From Massospora cicadina (lineage: Eukaryota; Entomophthoromycota; Entomophthoromycetes; Entomophthorales; Entomophthoraceae), in NCBI GenBank assembly GCA_022478985.1, contig JAKSZP010015913.1, positions 1 through 64,000 on the forward strand: a stretch of 64,000 bases of DNA, in the 5' to 3' direction. The notes beneath the pieces are model-generated. The model was not told the DNA's origin. It saw nothing but the letters and a program-made list of their open reading frames with translations, and made no database searches. Shown one piece after another: positions 21,838 to 31,699 of the stretch (position 1 is the first letter of the stretch; every line of letters begins with the position of its first letter). Both the position numbers and the translations under genes were made by a program.

Positions 21838-23400
21838 TATAAGTATAAGTACTTAAGTGAACTTAATAGAAAACTACTCAAAAATACAGAACTTGTCATA
21901 TTTTGTCTAAAGCAAAACCAAAGTAAATACAGATAAATAATAATTTTATTTAAATTTGATAACTACATTGGCTCATCATTTTTTAGGTTTACTTATACTT
22001 ACAATATCATTTTTAACTATATAAAGAGTTTAAATGATAAAAAGTAATTAAATAAAAGTGATTGCACTAGGATTCAAACAAGCAACCTTTATAAAATTTA
22101 AGTTTAGAGATAAAAGCTGAGCTGATTATGCTAGAGGAAGTATTTTTAAAATCAATTGGGTTTTTAAGTTAAAGCTTTGATTTAGATTAATTTGCTAAAT
22201 AAGTCAAATAACTGCTAACCACTTACAGAACCATTTAAAATACCAAATCAAACAAATACCAAACTGCTTAGCTGTAACAATATAGTAAATACCATCAAGA
22301 ACATATAAGGGTCTCACTTCTCATATATAAAACTTTTTATTTTAAAAATGAAATTAATAATTTAAAAATTTATAAACCTTTGTGAGCATGCACACAACAA
22401 CTCACCAAAGTTTTATCACAATTGGATGAATGGTATAGGAATGCATATAGACTATACATATATTCATTTGTATATAGATTATATTATAAGTATATATATG
22501 TATACTTATGATATATATTATATATCTATATAATGTATATACATTATATACTGTATATATTAAATTATATAGTATTCTACATAGTATATGATATATTATA
22601 TATAATAATATATATAATTTATAATATACTAGTTTTAGGCAACAAGAGAAAATCACCTTTTGGGATTGAGGTTTAGGGGAGTTGGGATAGGGATCATCAG
22701 TAAGGATAGGGAAGATTCAGAATTGAACATGAGATCAATTTCATATCACCTTGAAAGATGTTTCCATATAGTAAAAGAGAACCTCCCTGGGAACTGCATA
22801 TCCTAGTTCAGCTCCCAACTGCACAGTGGATCATCTGCATGGATTTTACTGTATATACCTTTGCAAACCCTTTTTAGCATCCAATTCTGTTTTATGTATG
22901 GTCTGCTTACAGGTACTGGAGTATCAATCTTAGGTGAATTAGGCATGGCAGAACTCATACAACCTTATAACAACTAATTCAACAAATCAATAAGTAATCT
23001 GAAATAAAAGCTTTTATTTAAAGGGATACTTTCTAGAAAAAAGTGCTCAAAAAATCTAAAAGCTTTAGCATAACTATAATCTAACAAAGAAGAGCTTTCA
23101 ATGGAAGTATGTTGAAGAGGTAAAGTTAATAGTATTTCTGCAAATAGAGCTAAAAATAAAAAATTAGCCTAGGATTGATTTTACAAGTGATAGGACTAAA
23201 AACAAAATGTCACCCAACATGAAGTCAGATTTAAAAATAAAATGCTAGCCAACATAGTAAATATTAAAACCTGTCACTGTGTATTGCTTTACTTGGGTTT
23301 CCATTTAGGTCAACTGATATAAGAAGTCAAATCAGTTGAAGTGAGTTGTATTTAATTTAAGCTCTAACTTACCTCTACTTAATGCCGCTTAACTCCTAAC
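21838..23400. other. AT-rich spacer, no gene seen
   Basis: Contains one weak R3 block (22160-22300) and a strongly biased TA-rich tract (22440-22640) that gives spurious ORFs. Nothing else could be supported. Confidence 0.5.
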
Positions 23401-23429
23401 CTTCATTCATCCGTTTATAAAATCTAAGC

Positions 23430-23560
23430 TATTCTCACCCACTCACTCAAATAGATTGAGCCTATCAGATTCAATAGTTTCAGATTTGATACTATTCACC
23501 AATTCTCACCCACTCATCTAAATAGATTGAACCTATCAGACTCGAAGAGTTCAGATATAA
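23430..23560 (+). repeat. R2-type TTCTCACCCACTC repeats
   Basis: Two units of TTCTCACCCACTCAY..AAATAGATTGA..CTATCAGA, separated by about 70 bp. The same unit recurs near 24685, 24775 and 25097 inside the longer R2 copies. It ends in a GTCAGTCAG word as they do. Confidence 0.6.
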
Positions 23561-23850
23561 GTCAGTCAGGACATCCATGAATGTATTTTAAGTAGACAAT
23601 CTATATATTATTTCTCAAAGGTGTTTTTTGTTGGTGTGAAATATCTCCCTTAATACTGTATCAAAATTAATGTTTGATACACCATTTTGAAGATTATTTT
23701 TACCTCTAATGACAAAAAATAAGTAAATATCTTAAAATTAATGTTTTTATTAAAAATATATATTTTAAAACTTATATTTTAAAAATTCAATTTAAAAATT
23801 ACATGTATAAAGTGTCATGGTGGTGCCGAAGTCTCTGAATAGAATAGAAT

Positions 23851-23905
23851 AAACGTATAAATAACGTATAAACAACGTCTAAATGTATAAACAACGTGTC
23901 AATCA
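23851..23905 (+). repeat. Short tandem repeat
   Basis: Four imperfect units of a 12- to 14-base word of the form AACGTATAAACA. Confidence 0.55.
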
Positions 23906-24045
23906 AATTAAAATAAGTAAGTAATACAACATTTGCAAAAGCAGTGGAGCACTATTCTAACCTCAATAATATTGAGGTAGCAAGCGTTTGTTGTCATAAT
24001 TTCTGAAAAAAAGTAACTTTTCTTATAAAAATAGTAAGTTTTTTG

Positions 24046-24157
24046 TTAAAAAATTAGTAAATATACAAATAATGTGAAAAATATTTTTATTTGAATTAGA
24101 AAATAATTTATTTTGAAATATACATCACACTATTTGTATATTTACTAATTTTTTATT
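24046..24157. repeat. Long imperfect inverted repeat (foldback)
   Basis: The arms 24046-24077 and 24125-24156 are about 30 bp each and complementary with a single mismatch in the core (TTAGTAAATATACAAATA against its complement). The spacer is 47 AT-rich bases. It could be the core of a foldback element or encode a long hairpin RNA. Confidence 0.68.
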
Positions 24158-24277
24158 AATATTTTTTCACAACTTCAAAATTAGTTTTTTTATTTAAAAT
24201 TATATTTTATTTTTGTTATGTTAATACCAGTTTGCATCATTCGTTATTTGCAATAATCTATTTTTATTGATTAAGTA

Positions 24278-24338
24278 CTATCCATAGGATAGTCGTATAA
24301 GGAATCCCATTAACAGAAGTGATGCGAAGTATTCGCAT
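24278..24338. repeat. Two small perfect hairpins
   Basis: CTATCC/GGATAG around ATA (24278-24292), and ATGCGAA/TTCGCAT around GTA (24322-24338). They lie between the foldback and the first R2 hairpin and are GC-richer than their surroundings. Confidence 0.6.
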
Positions 24339-24369
24339 GGGTCACCTATATATATATATAATTATAATA

Positions 24370-25200
24370 TACTAGCTGTACCTGGCCACGCGTTGCTGTG
24401 GCTCAGTTTGGTTAAATGGAAAAGAAAGAAAAGAGAAAGCATACGTTTCTAATAGCAGGGTTACCCGGCGTTGCTCGGGTTTATTTATGAACTCACATTA
24501 ACATCCTAAAGGCTGTGCCAGCAGTATGTTTGAGCCACTCGGACTAACAGCTTCGTTGTTGCCTTCATGGCTGGTGAACTGGTTATCCTAATCTACTTAA
24601 GTTATAATAATCTTAAAACTCTAATATTAATTTTTATTTAGTTTCGGGTGAGCAATTTGGGGAAATATTCGATAATATTCACAAATTCTCACCCACTCGC
24701 CCAAATAGATTAACCTATTTGACTCGATAGATTCAAGTGAGCAATTGGTGAGTTATTAGATAATATTCAACAATTCTCACCCACTCGCCTAAATAGATTG
24801 AACTTATCAGACTTGAAGGTTTCAGATGTCATTCAGTACGTCAGTCAGTAATTGCTTTATTAAGTAAATTTACCCGGCATTGCTCGGGTTTATCAATAAG
24901 CTCACACTGACATAGCCTATAGGCTGTGCCAATGCTACTCTCAAGCCACTCGGACTAACAGCTCCGCTGTTGCCCTCGTGGCTGGTGAGCTAGATATTCT
25001 AAATCTACTTATTAATCTATAATAATTACTTGGAACTCTAACACTGATTTTTACTTAGTTTCGGGAGAGCAATTTGGTGAATTATTCGATAAATTCACAA
25101 ATTCTCACCCACTCACCCAAATTAGATTGAACCTATCAGACTCGAAGGTTTCAGATGTCAGTCAGTCAGTGAAATTTTTTTATTAAGTAGATTAATATAA
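24370..25200 (+). repeat. Hairpin-headed dispersed repeat R2, tandem copies
   Basis: There are three hairpin heads: 24385-24402 (GCCAC/GTGGC), 24464-24481 (ACCCG/CGGGT) and 24872-24889 (ACCCG/CGGGT). The loops are GCGTTGCT, GCGTTGCT and GCATTGCT. The second and third each lead into a body with AGGCTGTGCCA, GAGCCACTCGGACTAACAGC, TGGCTGGTGARCT and TTTTTAYTTAGTTTCGGG. The body then gives TTCTCACCCACTC units and ends GTCAGTCAGT and TTATTAAGTA. No ORF. This is a non-coding mobile or satellite-like repeat of unknown class. Confidence 0.7.
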
Positions 25201-25219
25201 TTAATATTATAAATACAAG

Positions 25220-25266
25220 CATCTAGATACCCGCGCTTCGCTACAGTGCTTATAGCTTACTAGATG
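25220..25266. repeat. Inverted repeat around a hairpin-like word
   Basis: CATCTAG (25220-25226) and CTAGATG (25260-25266) enclose ACCCGCGCTTCGCTACAGTG, which resembles the R2 hairpin with an altered loop and damaged stem. Confidence 0.5.
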
Positions 25267-25289
25267 ATTTGAATCACCATTTTAGATTT

Positions 25290-25560
25290 TATATTATAAA
25301 CAACTACCAACTACTCGCCCAAGCCCATTATCATTTAACCAAATTCCACTAACCACTCGGCCAAAACCAATTACCCTATCGAATCAACCAAAGACTACTA
25401 ACCACTCATAGTTAAACCCAACTGAAACAATTAAATCAACCAAATAATAGTTACCTGCCGTTACTCAGAATTTAATAAACAAATAATTTGAAATGATTAA
25501 ATTAGATTTTTTATCACGTTGATAGCCCTTTTATCCAGCATTGTTCTGGGTATAATTTAA
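25290..25560 (+). repeat. R3 block 2 followed by two degenerate R2 hairpins
   Basis: Three R3 units occupy 25290-25450. They are followed by a damaged hairpin (ACCTG CCGTTACT CAGAA, 25453-25470) and by ATCCAG CATTGTT CTGGGT (25533-25551), whose six pairs include one G-T. Confidence 0.5.
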
Positions 25561-25602
25561 CAGGTAATATTACTTATATTAATATATATATTGGTAGATG
25601 GC

Positions 25603-25880
25603 AGGGGAGGATACTCAAGTGGTAGAGTAGGGACCTCTACCGCTGCCTCCCCGAGTTCGATTCCGGTACAGGAACTTTGGGTAGGGGACGATTATGACTG
25701 TGTTGGCGTTGCGCACCAATGCCCTGAACCGAGATAGCAAATAGCAAAGGCGGTCCATGGAGTTCCTGGCCTATCATACGCCGCGCATGGAGGTTTTCCG
25801 GATTTTATCCTCCTTTCCCATTCATTCGATTTCCCTTAATCGGTGCGGTATCGTCCCCAGGTCGGCCCACCTCGAATAAA
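25603..25880 (+). mobile_element. SINE S1, copy 2, full length
   Basis: A 278-bp SINE with a perfect 19-bp TSD, ATATATATTGGTAGATGGC, at 25584-25602 and 25881-25899. The head has an A-box-like CTCAAGTGGTAGAGTAGGG and a B box GAGTTCGATTCCGG, so it is probably tRNA-derived. The tail CCCCAGGTCGGCCCACCTCG then AATAAA matches the LINE tails. The perfect TSD and unbroken boxes suggest a recent, possibly active copy. It is GC-richer than its surroundings. Confidence 0.9.
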
Positions 25881-25904
25881 ATATATATTGGTAGATGGCT
25901 ATCG

Positions 25905-26330
25905 ATAAGATTAAGAGTAATCAACCTATCGAATCATTCAAAAACTACTAACCATTTGCCCAGTCTCAATTAAACATATTGAATCAACTTAAAACCTCCA
26001 ACTGCTTTGCAAACCATTTGAACTATCAAATCAGCTAATAACTTAACTTGCTACTTACTAAAATAATAACTTGATAATTGACCAAATGATCACCAACCTC
26101 TAGGCAAAATTATTTAGAATTGAATCAACCGAATATCAAACTACTCAGCCATAACAATATACCGATTTCCATTAAAAACACATAAAATTTTCAATTCTTA
26201 TAGATAAAATTATTTATTTTATAATGAAAATTAAAAATCCGGCTTCGAGGTACATAAGGACCCCCTCCCATACACCTATAGCCAAATTTTCAAAACTCTA
26301 CATGCTGTAGTTTTGGCTGGGCACCATGCA
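25905..26330 (+). repeat. R3 minisatellite block 3 and spacer
   Basis: Four to five degraded R3 units (25905-26160), then AT-rich sequence with a short GC-richer stretch (26240-26330) of no recognised function. Confidence 0.45.
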
Positions 26331-26339
26331 TACATATAC

Positions 26340-26590
26340 ACACTTGCTTTTATTATTATAGAAGATAATTCACCAAATTGCTCACCCAATACTAAATAAA
26401 AATCAATATTAGAGTCTTAAGTAATTTAAATAAAGTTAGGATAAGCAGCTCACCAGCCATGAGGTCAACAGCAAACTATTAGTTTGTATGGCTCAAGAGT
26501 AGCACTGGCATAGCCTATAGGCTGTCAGTGTGAGCTTAAACTATAAACCCAAGCAATGCCAATAACTCCACTTGTAATATATATTACATA
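26340..26590 (-). repeat. R2 body on the minus strand
   Basis: The complement carries ATTGGCATTGCTTGGGTTT (a damaged head), AGCCTATAGGCTATGCCA, TGGCTGGTGAGCT and TTTTTATTTAGTATTGGG, in the order seen at 24464-24660. It is joined to R1 copy c, matching the R1-then-hairpin order at 20070-20301. Confidence 0.62.
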
Positions 26591-26830
26591 TATTTATATA
26601 CTTTGTATAATTATACATATAATTGTATTTAAGTGTGTATGACTTGCTTTTCTTTCAGTCATACATGAATAAAAAATTTTAAAGTATTATTTATCAAAGA
26701 AATTATTTTTTACTTTTTAGTATGACTTTTTTATTTGATTTTTACTTTATATTTTTTTACTTTTTATCTCTTTAACTTTTTATTATTTTCTCTCTTTACA
26801 AAAGAAAGTTTTTTTAAAAAATATTTTTTA
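26591..26830 (-). repeat. Dispersed repeat R1, copy c
   Basis: Complement of the R1 words: AAAGAGAGAAAATAATAAA, TAATTTCTTTGATAAATAA, TTATTCATGTATGACTG. It shares order and spacing with copies a and b. Confidence 0.65.
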
Positions 26831-27269
26831 GTTTATTTTAATTTTATTTTGGTTTTAAGGTACATGGTTATAGCGAAGGTCAATTTATTGAAATGCTAGA
26901 GAAAATTACTGGAATATACTGGCCAAAATTTAGGATTCTCCAGTGCTCGAAATTATAGCGTGGCAATATGTCGGATAATTTCTACATACAACGATGCATT
27001 TAATTTGCAGTTTTACTAGGTGGCTTAGTTCATAAATTAACCTCTTAGTGCTGATATTATTAACCAAGTAGGATGAGGTATGGTTCCTAAGCACTTTAAT
27101 GCTTTGGTTCATCTTATACAAATCTTATTAAAAATTCATTATTATAATTGACTATAGGTAAAACCAAAGGTAATTAATGTTTGTATCGTATGCACATAAC
27201 AACTCCGCTATTAATTTCTTTTAATACTTTTTGTAATTTTTGGCAACTTTTAACAAACGGGTAGGAAAA

Positions 27270-28347
27270 ATGGGAGAAAGTAGGGGTGAATTAGTTCAAT
27301 GGGTTAATACCTTATGTGGTCTCAATTATTCCAAGGTCGAACAATGCGGAACAGGTTAATTTTTCTATTGTTTCTGATCTAGAATAACTTACCAGGCGCT
27401 GCATATTGCCAAATCATCGACTCGATATTTCGTAAGTGTTTTTTAAACAAGGTCATGTTTTATGTTACTCTGCTCAGGTGACGTCCCTTTGAACAAGGTG
27501 AAATTTGACCCTAAGGGGGAGCATGAGAATGTGGCCAACTTTAAAATTCTTCAAAGCGTTTTTGATAAGCACAAGATCGAAAAAGTAAATTATCAATGCG
27601 AAAATTTTATTGAATTAGCTTAGTTGATTCCCGTGGAAAAGCTTGTTAAAATGAAAATGCAAGATAATCTGGATTTTTTACAGTGGATTAAAAGATACTG
27701 GGAAGCGAACAATACTGGAGAACCGTATGATCCTTTATCTAGGCGCAAGGCTGCACCTGGCGCAACTTCAGTTGGTGCCAAACCTTCTGACATAACCCGC
27801 ACAGTTCCAGCTCGCCGTCCAACTAACGCGCCTTCTAAATGTACTCATTCAACCTTTATTTAAAGCTGAACTTGAACTATTAGCTGCGGTTAAGAGCTCG
27901 GCTGCTACTTCGGCTCGCAATGCAACCAATAATGGCGCGACATCTAGGGCTTCTCAAGTAACAACTCCAAGCGTTAGTCGGCCTCCAAGCGAAGCAAAGG
28001 TTTTAAGCCTTCAACGAGAGGTGGATGATTTATCGACTCAACTCATAAATTTAAACATGGCACATGATTCTCTTGCTCAAGAACGCGAGTTCTATTACCG
28101 AAAGTTGACGGAAATTGAGCTTCTCATCCAGCAGCACGTGAGTTCGGATCCATCCCTTGCTAACTCAACTCTTGTGAGTGAAATAAAGAATATTCTTTAT
28201 TCGACTGATGTAAGCGCACCTAGGCTTTTTCTATAGGCGTGTATTGACGCTTCATTTTAGGATGGTTTTGAGCTCCCTGCTGAAGATGATCTTGAGCATT
28301 TTATGCCGCCCGATGGAATGAATGATTCTATGGATGACATATTCTGA
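27270..28347 (+). CDS. EB1 family microtubule plus-end binding protein (Bim1/Mal3 homologue), six exons
   Basis: Joining exons 27270-27354, 27396-27431, 27478-27584, 27624-27840, 27884-28209 and 28261-28347 gives an unbroken 285-residue protein, within the usual EB1 size. Introns are 41, 46, 39, 43 and 51 nt, all GT..AG. The N-terminal calponin-homology domain (about residues 1-125) has the EB1 hallmarks ELVQWVNTLCGLNYSKVEQC, YCQIIDSIF, NFKILQSVFDKHKIEK, PVEKLVKMKMQDNLDFLQW and YDPLSRRKA. A Ser/Ala/Thr/Pro linker follows. The C-terminal coiled coil and EB homology motif shows QEREFYYRKLTEIELLIQQ and EIKNILYSTD, and the acidic tail ends DDIF rather than EEY/F. The protein tracks growing microtubule ends and recruits partners. 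The start fits the family N-terminus. For intron 4 an earlier acceptor at 27865 would also keep frame and add six residues, but would give a 25-nt intron. This is the only clearly intact host gene here. Confidence 0.93.
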
Positions 28348-29076
28348 TTTCTGAGCATGTTATTTTAATTTGTATTTCCCCTTTGATTTTAATTTCAAAT
28401 AGACCCAAATAGTCGCCTCGTTAAAAGTCAATTGGTTTAGCTTTGTGCGGTGTAGATTGAGCTTGATTTTGTTGAAAGGCAGCTTAAAATTACAAAACTT
28501 TTATTTTGTTTAGCGCTCTTTATTGAGCGCTAAAATTTTCATACTTCAATTGGTATAGCGTCCCTATTTCTTTGATCTAGGTGCTATTATTTTGTCTTGC
28601 TAAGCTTTCTGCCGCGACGAAACACTTTTTTGTTCATGTTATTGCGAGATCTTTTATAGGTAGTATCACCCCATTAATATCATACATATGGGGGTATGAA
28701 TTTAGTATGAGAGTATCTTTTGTAGTTTGTTTGGATTGGCTTTTTGCCAATGACCAAGTTTGCTTAATGAAAGCTTAAGCTTTCCTTGCATACTTCATTT
28801 TCACGTAATTCTTATTGCATTTTTAAACCAAACTATATTGTGGTGAAGCCAATAGATGAAGCGTAGATTGTTAATTTGCAAGCAGATATAAATTTTGTTA
28901 AACATCTAAAGTATCAAATATTTGTCTATTTTTACATATTGTGAAAGTATTTTGTTGGTGAGCTGCATTGTTTAGTCTAGGTAAAAGGACCAAGGGACCC
29001 TTCTCGCCTACAAAAAAATAAAAGAACATAAAAAGCAAATTGTTAAAAAATCTAGTTTACTATCTCACAATATTAA
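28348..29076. other. EB1 3' flank, no gene recognised
   Basis: Likely contains the EB1 3' UTR. A 65-codon frame at 28581-28778 has no recognisable motif and is probably chance. Confidence 0.4.
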
Positions 29077-29077
29077 G

Positions 29078-29258
29078 ACGGGCCCCTGTCTATCTTGATA
29101 GCAGAATTGATAGATGTAAAGGGCAGCTCTGGCCTGCCTCTATACTCACTTGAAACCATTGCAGAGTTGCTAAGAATAGGTGAGTTAATCTCATAGATGT
29201 GGATAAAACTAGCATAGCTATATATCGCCTTCAAAGATCTTTTAACACTATACTTTAA
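29078..29258 (+). other. Possible host exon pair
   Basis: A frame open from 29077 gives a balanced, helix-like peptide (LSILIAELIDVKGSSGLPLY, then SLETIAELLRI). It ends at a good donor (ATAG|GTGAGT, 29179/29180). A 38-nt candidate intron (29180-29217) has the same size class as the EB1 introns. Splicing it continues in frame to AIYRLQRSFNTIL and a stop. An acceptor-like TTAAG precedes the first exon. I do not recognise the protein and found no further exons. It may be a host gene fragment. Confidence 0.28.
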
Positions 29259-29906
29259 TATGATCAGTAGATAGCACTCAACAATAATTCGTAGCTTTGG
29301 TAACTTCTGAGTTTATTTGATATCCTCATATTACTTGCTATTTGAGCTATATTAAGATGCATTAGCACAGTATAATCTAGATTTGTGTAATAGCTGCTAA
29401 CTTGAATCCAATTTAAAATAACCTGTAATTTAAAATTCGTTTAAATACCATGTTTACCAATTCTTTAAAGTTTGAACTCCTATATACTTATAAAAGTTTT
29501 AGACGCAAGCACTACCTTAGATATCAAATGATTGATTAAACAATGATTTTTGGCAATATAGTTGTTAGCCAAATTTAGATTCAATCTTATAACTTAATCT
29601 TAATAAAATTTAGGAAATTTGTTTTTGGCAGGTATTTCTAATATAAGCTGACTTGCTTACTTTGTCTAGAATTCCTATGGGTTTTAGATTCGAGCTAATA
29701 ACAAACTGGTGATTTTGACAGTCACAATGAGAAATTTCTGATACCAGCAAAGCTGATCGAATAGTATGGTGCCTTACAATTTAAGGATTAACTTTAAACT
29801 TAAAATTATTTTTAATTTAAGGTATTAAATTCTTGTTTTCTACTCCTATGATTTTGCTTTAGTACTAAACATGGCCACAGTAAGGCCTCGTTGCCACCGT
29901 TTGTAG

Positions 29907-30068
29907 AATTTGGACCCATATCCAAGCCCATCTGAGATTTTACTAAAAAGCGCTTTTCCTTTAGAAAAGTCTAATAAATACCTTGAAAACACAATTAGCC
30001 ATGATCGAAAACTGGCTAAAATGGTTAGCTCTTGCTACCAAAATGATGGTCATAGGGTTGTTACATGA
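29907..30068 (+). other. Possible host exon, unidentified
   Basis: A frame of about 53 codons follows an acceptor-like GTTTGTAG and ends in TGA (30066-30068). It includes the stretches SAFPLEKSNKYLENTISHDR and KLAKMVSSCYQNDGHRVV. Its composition is more protein-like than the surrounding AT-rich sequence. No family recognised. Confidence 0.22.
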
Positions 30069-30546
30069 AAGAATAGTAGAAGACAAAGTTGGGAGTTGCA
30101 AAGTCTGCTCTTTAGGGAGCTTTAAATTTTGAGTGTTTTACACAAATTAAATTGGATGGAAATTTACTATTATTATAGGTTATATAAAAGTTTAGTGAGA
30201 AATAGTTAAAAGTGCCAAGTATGAATAAAGATATACCAGAAAAACATTACAACTGGGTCAATGTTTTACTTTTTCATGATTTTTTTAAAACTTGTAAGTA
30301 GAAATTATTAGGTTTTGCTGATTAGATTAGATCAAAAAAGTCTGACCTATTATGGATAAACCACTATGGATTTAGAACTGAATTATGCACATGATTCATT
30401 TTTTGACTTCCTTGGATGATAAAGTGTTTTTATTTGGTAAAGGCTATTTGTTAATAAAAGCTTTTAGGAATTACCCATAAGTAAAAAGATTTTAGAATCA
30501 TCCTACTTAAAAGGAGAGTGTTTATTGACCATATTCTATAATCCAA

Positions 30547-30670
30547 GGGTTACTTAGCCTAGCTGAGGTGGTTTCTGCTACCACTCTGGTGCAGGTTTGT
30601 TTATATATATTCAAAAACCAGTACTGGATAGAAAAACTTGGTTGGTATATTTACCAAAGATCGACCTTCT
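30547..30670 (+). mobile_element. Probable diverged SINE S3 copy
   Basis: AGTACTGGATAGAAAAACTTG and GGTATATTTACCAAAGATCG align with CTGTACTGGCTAGAAAACAT and GGTATATTTATCCCAAGGTT of the SINE at 37314-37452. An inserted TATATATA tract interrupts the head. No clear TSD. Confidence 0.45.
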
Positions 30671-30679
30671 TGTTTAATG

Positions 30680-31040
30680 TAAGGGGTATTAGAGTAGTGG
30701 AAATAACATCATACTATCACCCCTATGATGCAGGTTCAAATATGGTCATGGTAGAAATTTAATATCTCTTCAAAAAGAGGATAGTAATAAATCCTTTACC
30801 TTGAGTTGAGCTCCACTACTACTAAAATGGTAAGTGTTATATGTAGAGTCATGTACCATGCCTCAGTACATCCAAGCATGTCTACAAAGTAAGATAGTAT
30901 AACACTAGCCTATCAGATTACATACAAAATTTTTTGCCCCCAGTACTTGGGTTTTGTCCTCCATTACTATATTTTCACTTTCTCTCTCTAATCCAGTATG
31001 GTATATGTCCCAAGGTTGACCCAACTTGGATAATTAATAA
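30680..31040 (+). mobile_element. Probable SINE S4 (distinct head, shared tail)
   Basis: An A-box-like TATTAGAGTAGTGGAA (30688) and a B-box-like GCAGGTTCAAATATGG (30731-30746) start the block. The end carries GGTATATGTCCCAAGGTTGA and CCCAACTTGGATAA, the LINE/SINE tail. The body is unlike S1 to S3. No clear TSD, so limits are approximate. Confidence 0.45.
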
Positions 31041-31585
31041 TATTCTCTAAATGCCATCTATCACATATAAGGTTCATGTAACTGTGGCTTCTGGAATTTA
31101 TCTAGATATAACTCAATTTATACAATATAATTTTAAGAAGTTTAGTAAACCTATTATAGCTATATATATGATATAATACTAATTAGATAACTTTTTAAGT
31201 CTATCTTACTTTATATCAGTTACCTGAGACCAAGATTATATATTAGAATTGGTGCTTAGGCATTAGATTTTAAAGGCACATGTTAATATACTCAAAAATA
31301 TAAGGTACTGTTTGAGAAATTAACCTTAGTAGACTTGCAAGAAAACATGTTTTGAAAAGGGTACTTTTTACTATAAAATAACAAAAGCACAATGTAGTAT
31401 CAGTTACTAAAAAAGCCTGATGACTTGCTATTCTTTATGCTCTTTGTGCTAGGTTCTCTCCAGCAACATAGGATAAAAAAATCCCTTACTGTTAGAATTC
31501 AGCCAAGGTATGCCCCTTCCAATAGCATTTCTATTGGTGCATTTTATGTTGTCATAAAATTGGCTTTGGGCTCTGCTAGTTGGCA

Positions 31586-31652
31586 GGCCAACCAGTATGA
31601 GGCTGGTTGGCCCTTGCTGTTTTACCTTAGGCACAGGGCCAGCAGTGCTGGC
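31586..31652. repeat. Two strong GC-rich hairpins
   Basis: GGCCAACCAG (31586-31595) and CTGGTTGGCC (31603-31612) pair over 10 bp around 7 bases. GCCAGCA (31638-31644) and TGCTGGC (31646-31652) pair around one base. They stand out from flanking AT-rich sequence. Possible roles are a transposon end structure or a terminator-like hairpin. Confidence 0.6.
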
Positions 31653-31699
31653 TGACCCCATGGTGTGTCACCTGCACCATTCAGGGATCCCCCAGCCTA

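Noticed and set aside
22402..22656. 84-codon minus-strand ORF rich in Ile and Tyr
   Set aside because: It is the translation of a TA-rich microsatellite.
24370..25200. CRISPR array, because of regularly recurring hairpin words
   Set aside because: Copies are hundreds of bases apart with related, not unique, intervening sequence, and the genome is eukaryotic.
25603..25680. A true tRNA gene
   Set aside because: The B box is good but no cloverleaf or anticodon arm forms, and the unit ends in a LINE tail with TSDs; it is a SINE head.
27285..27340. tRNA-like A and B boxes (TTAGTTCAATGGG, AAGGTCGAACAATGC)
   Set aside because: They lie inside exon 1 of EB1 and encode its conserved N-terminus; the resemblance is coincidental.
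27621..27623. TAG stop in the EB1 frame, suggesting a pseudogene
   Set aside because: It is the last codon-sized piece of a 39-nt GT..AG intron; the spliced frame is continuous.
31449..31661. Overlapping ORFs on both strands in a GC-richer island
   Set aside because: No recognisable motif; the frames are produced by the GC-rich hairpin region.
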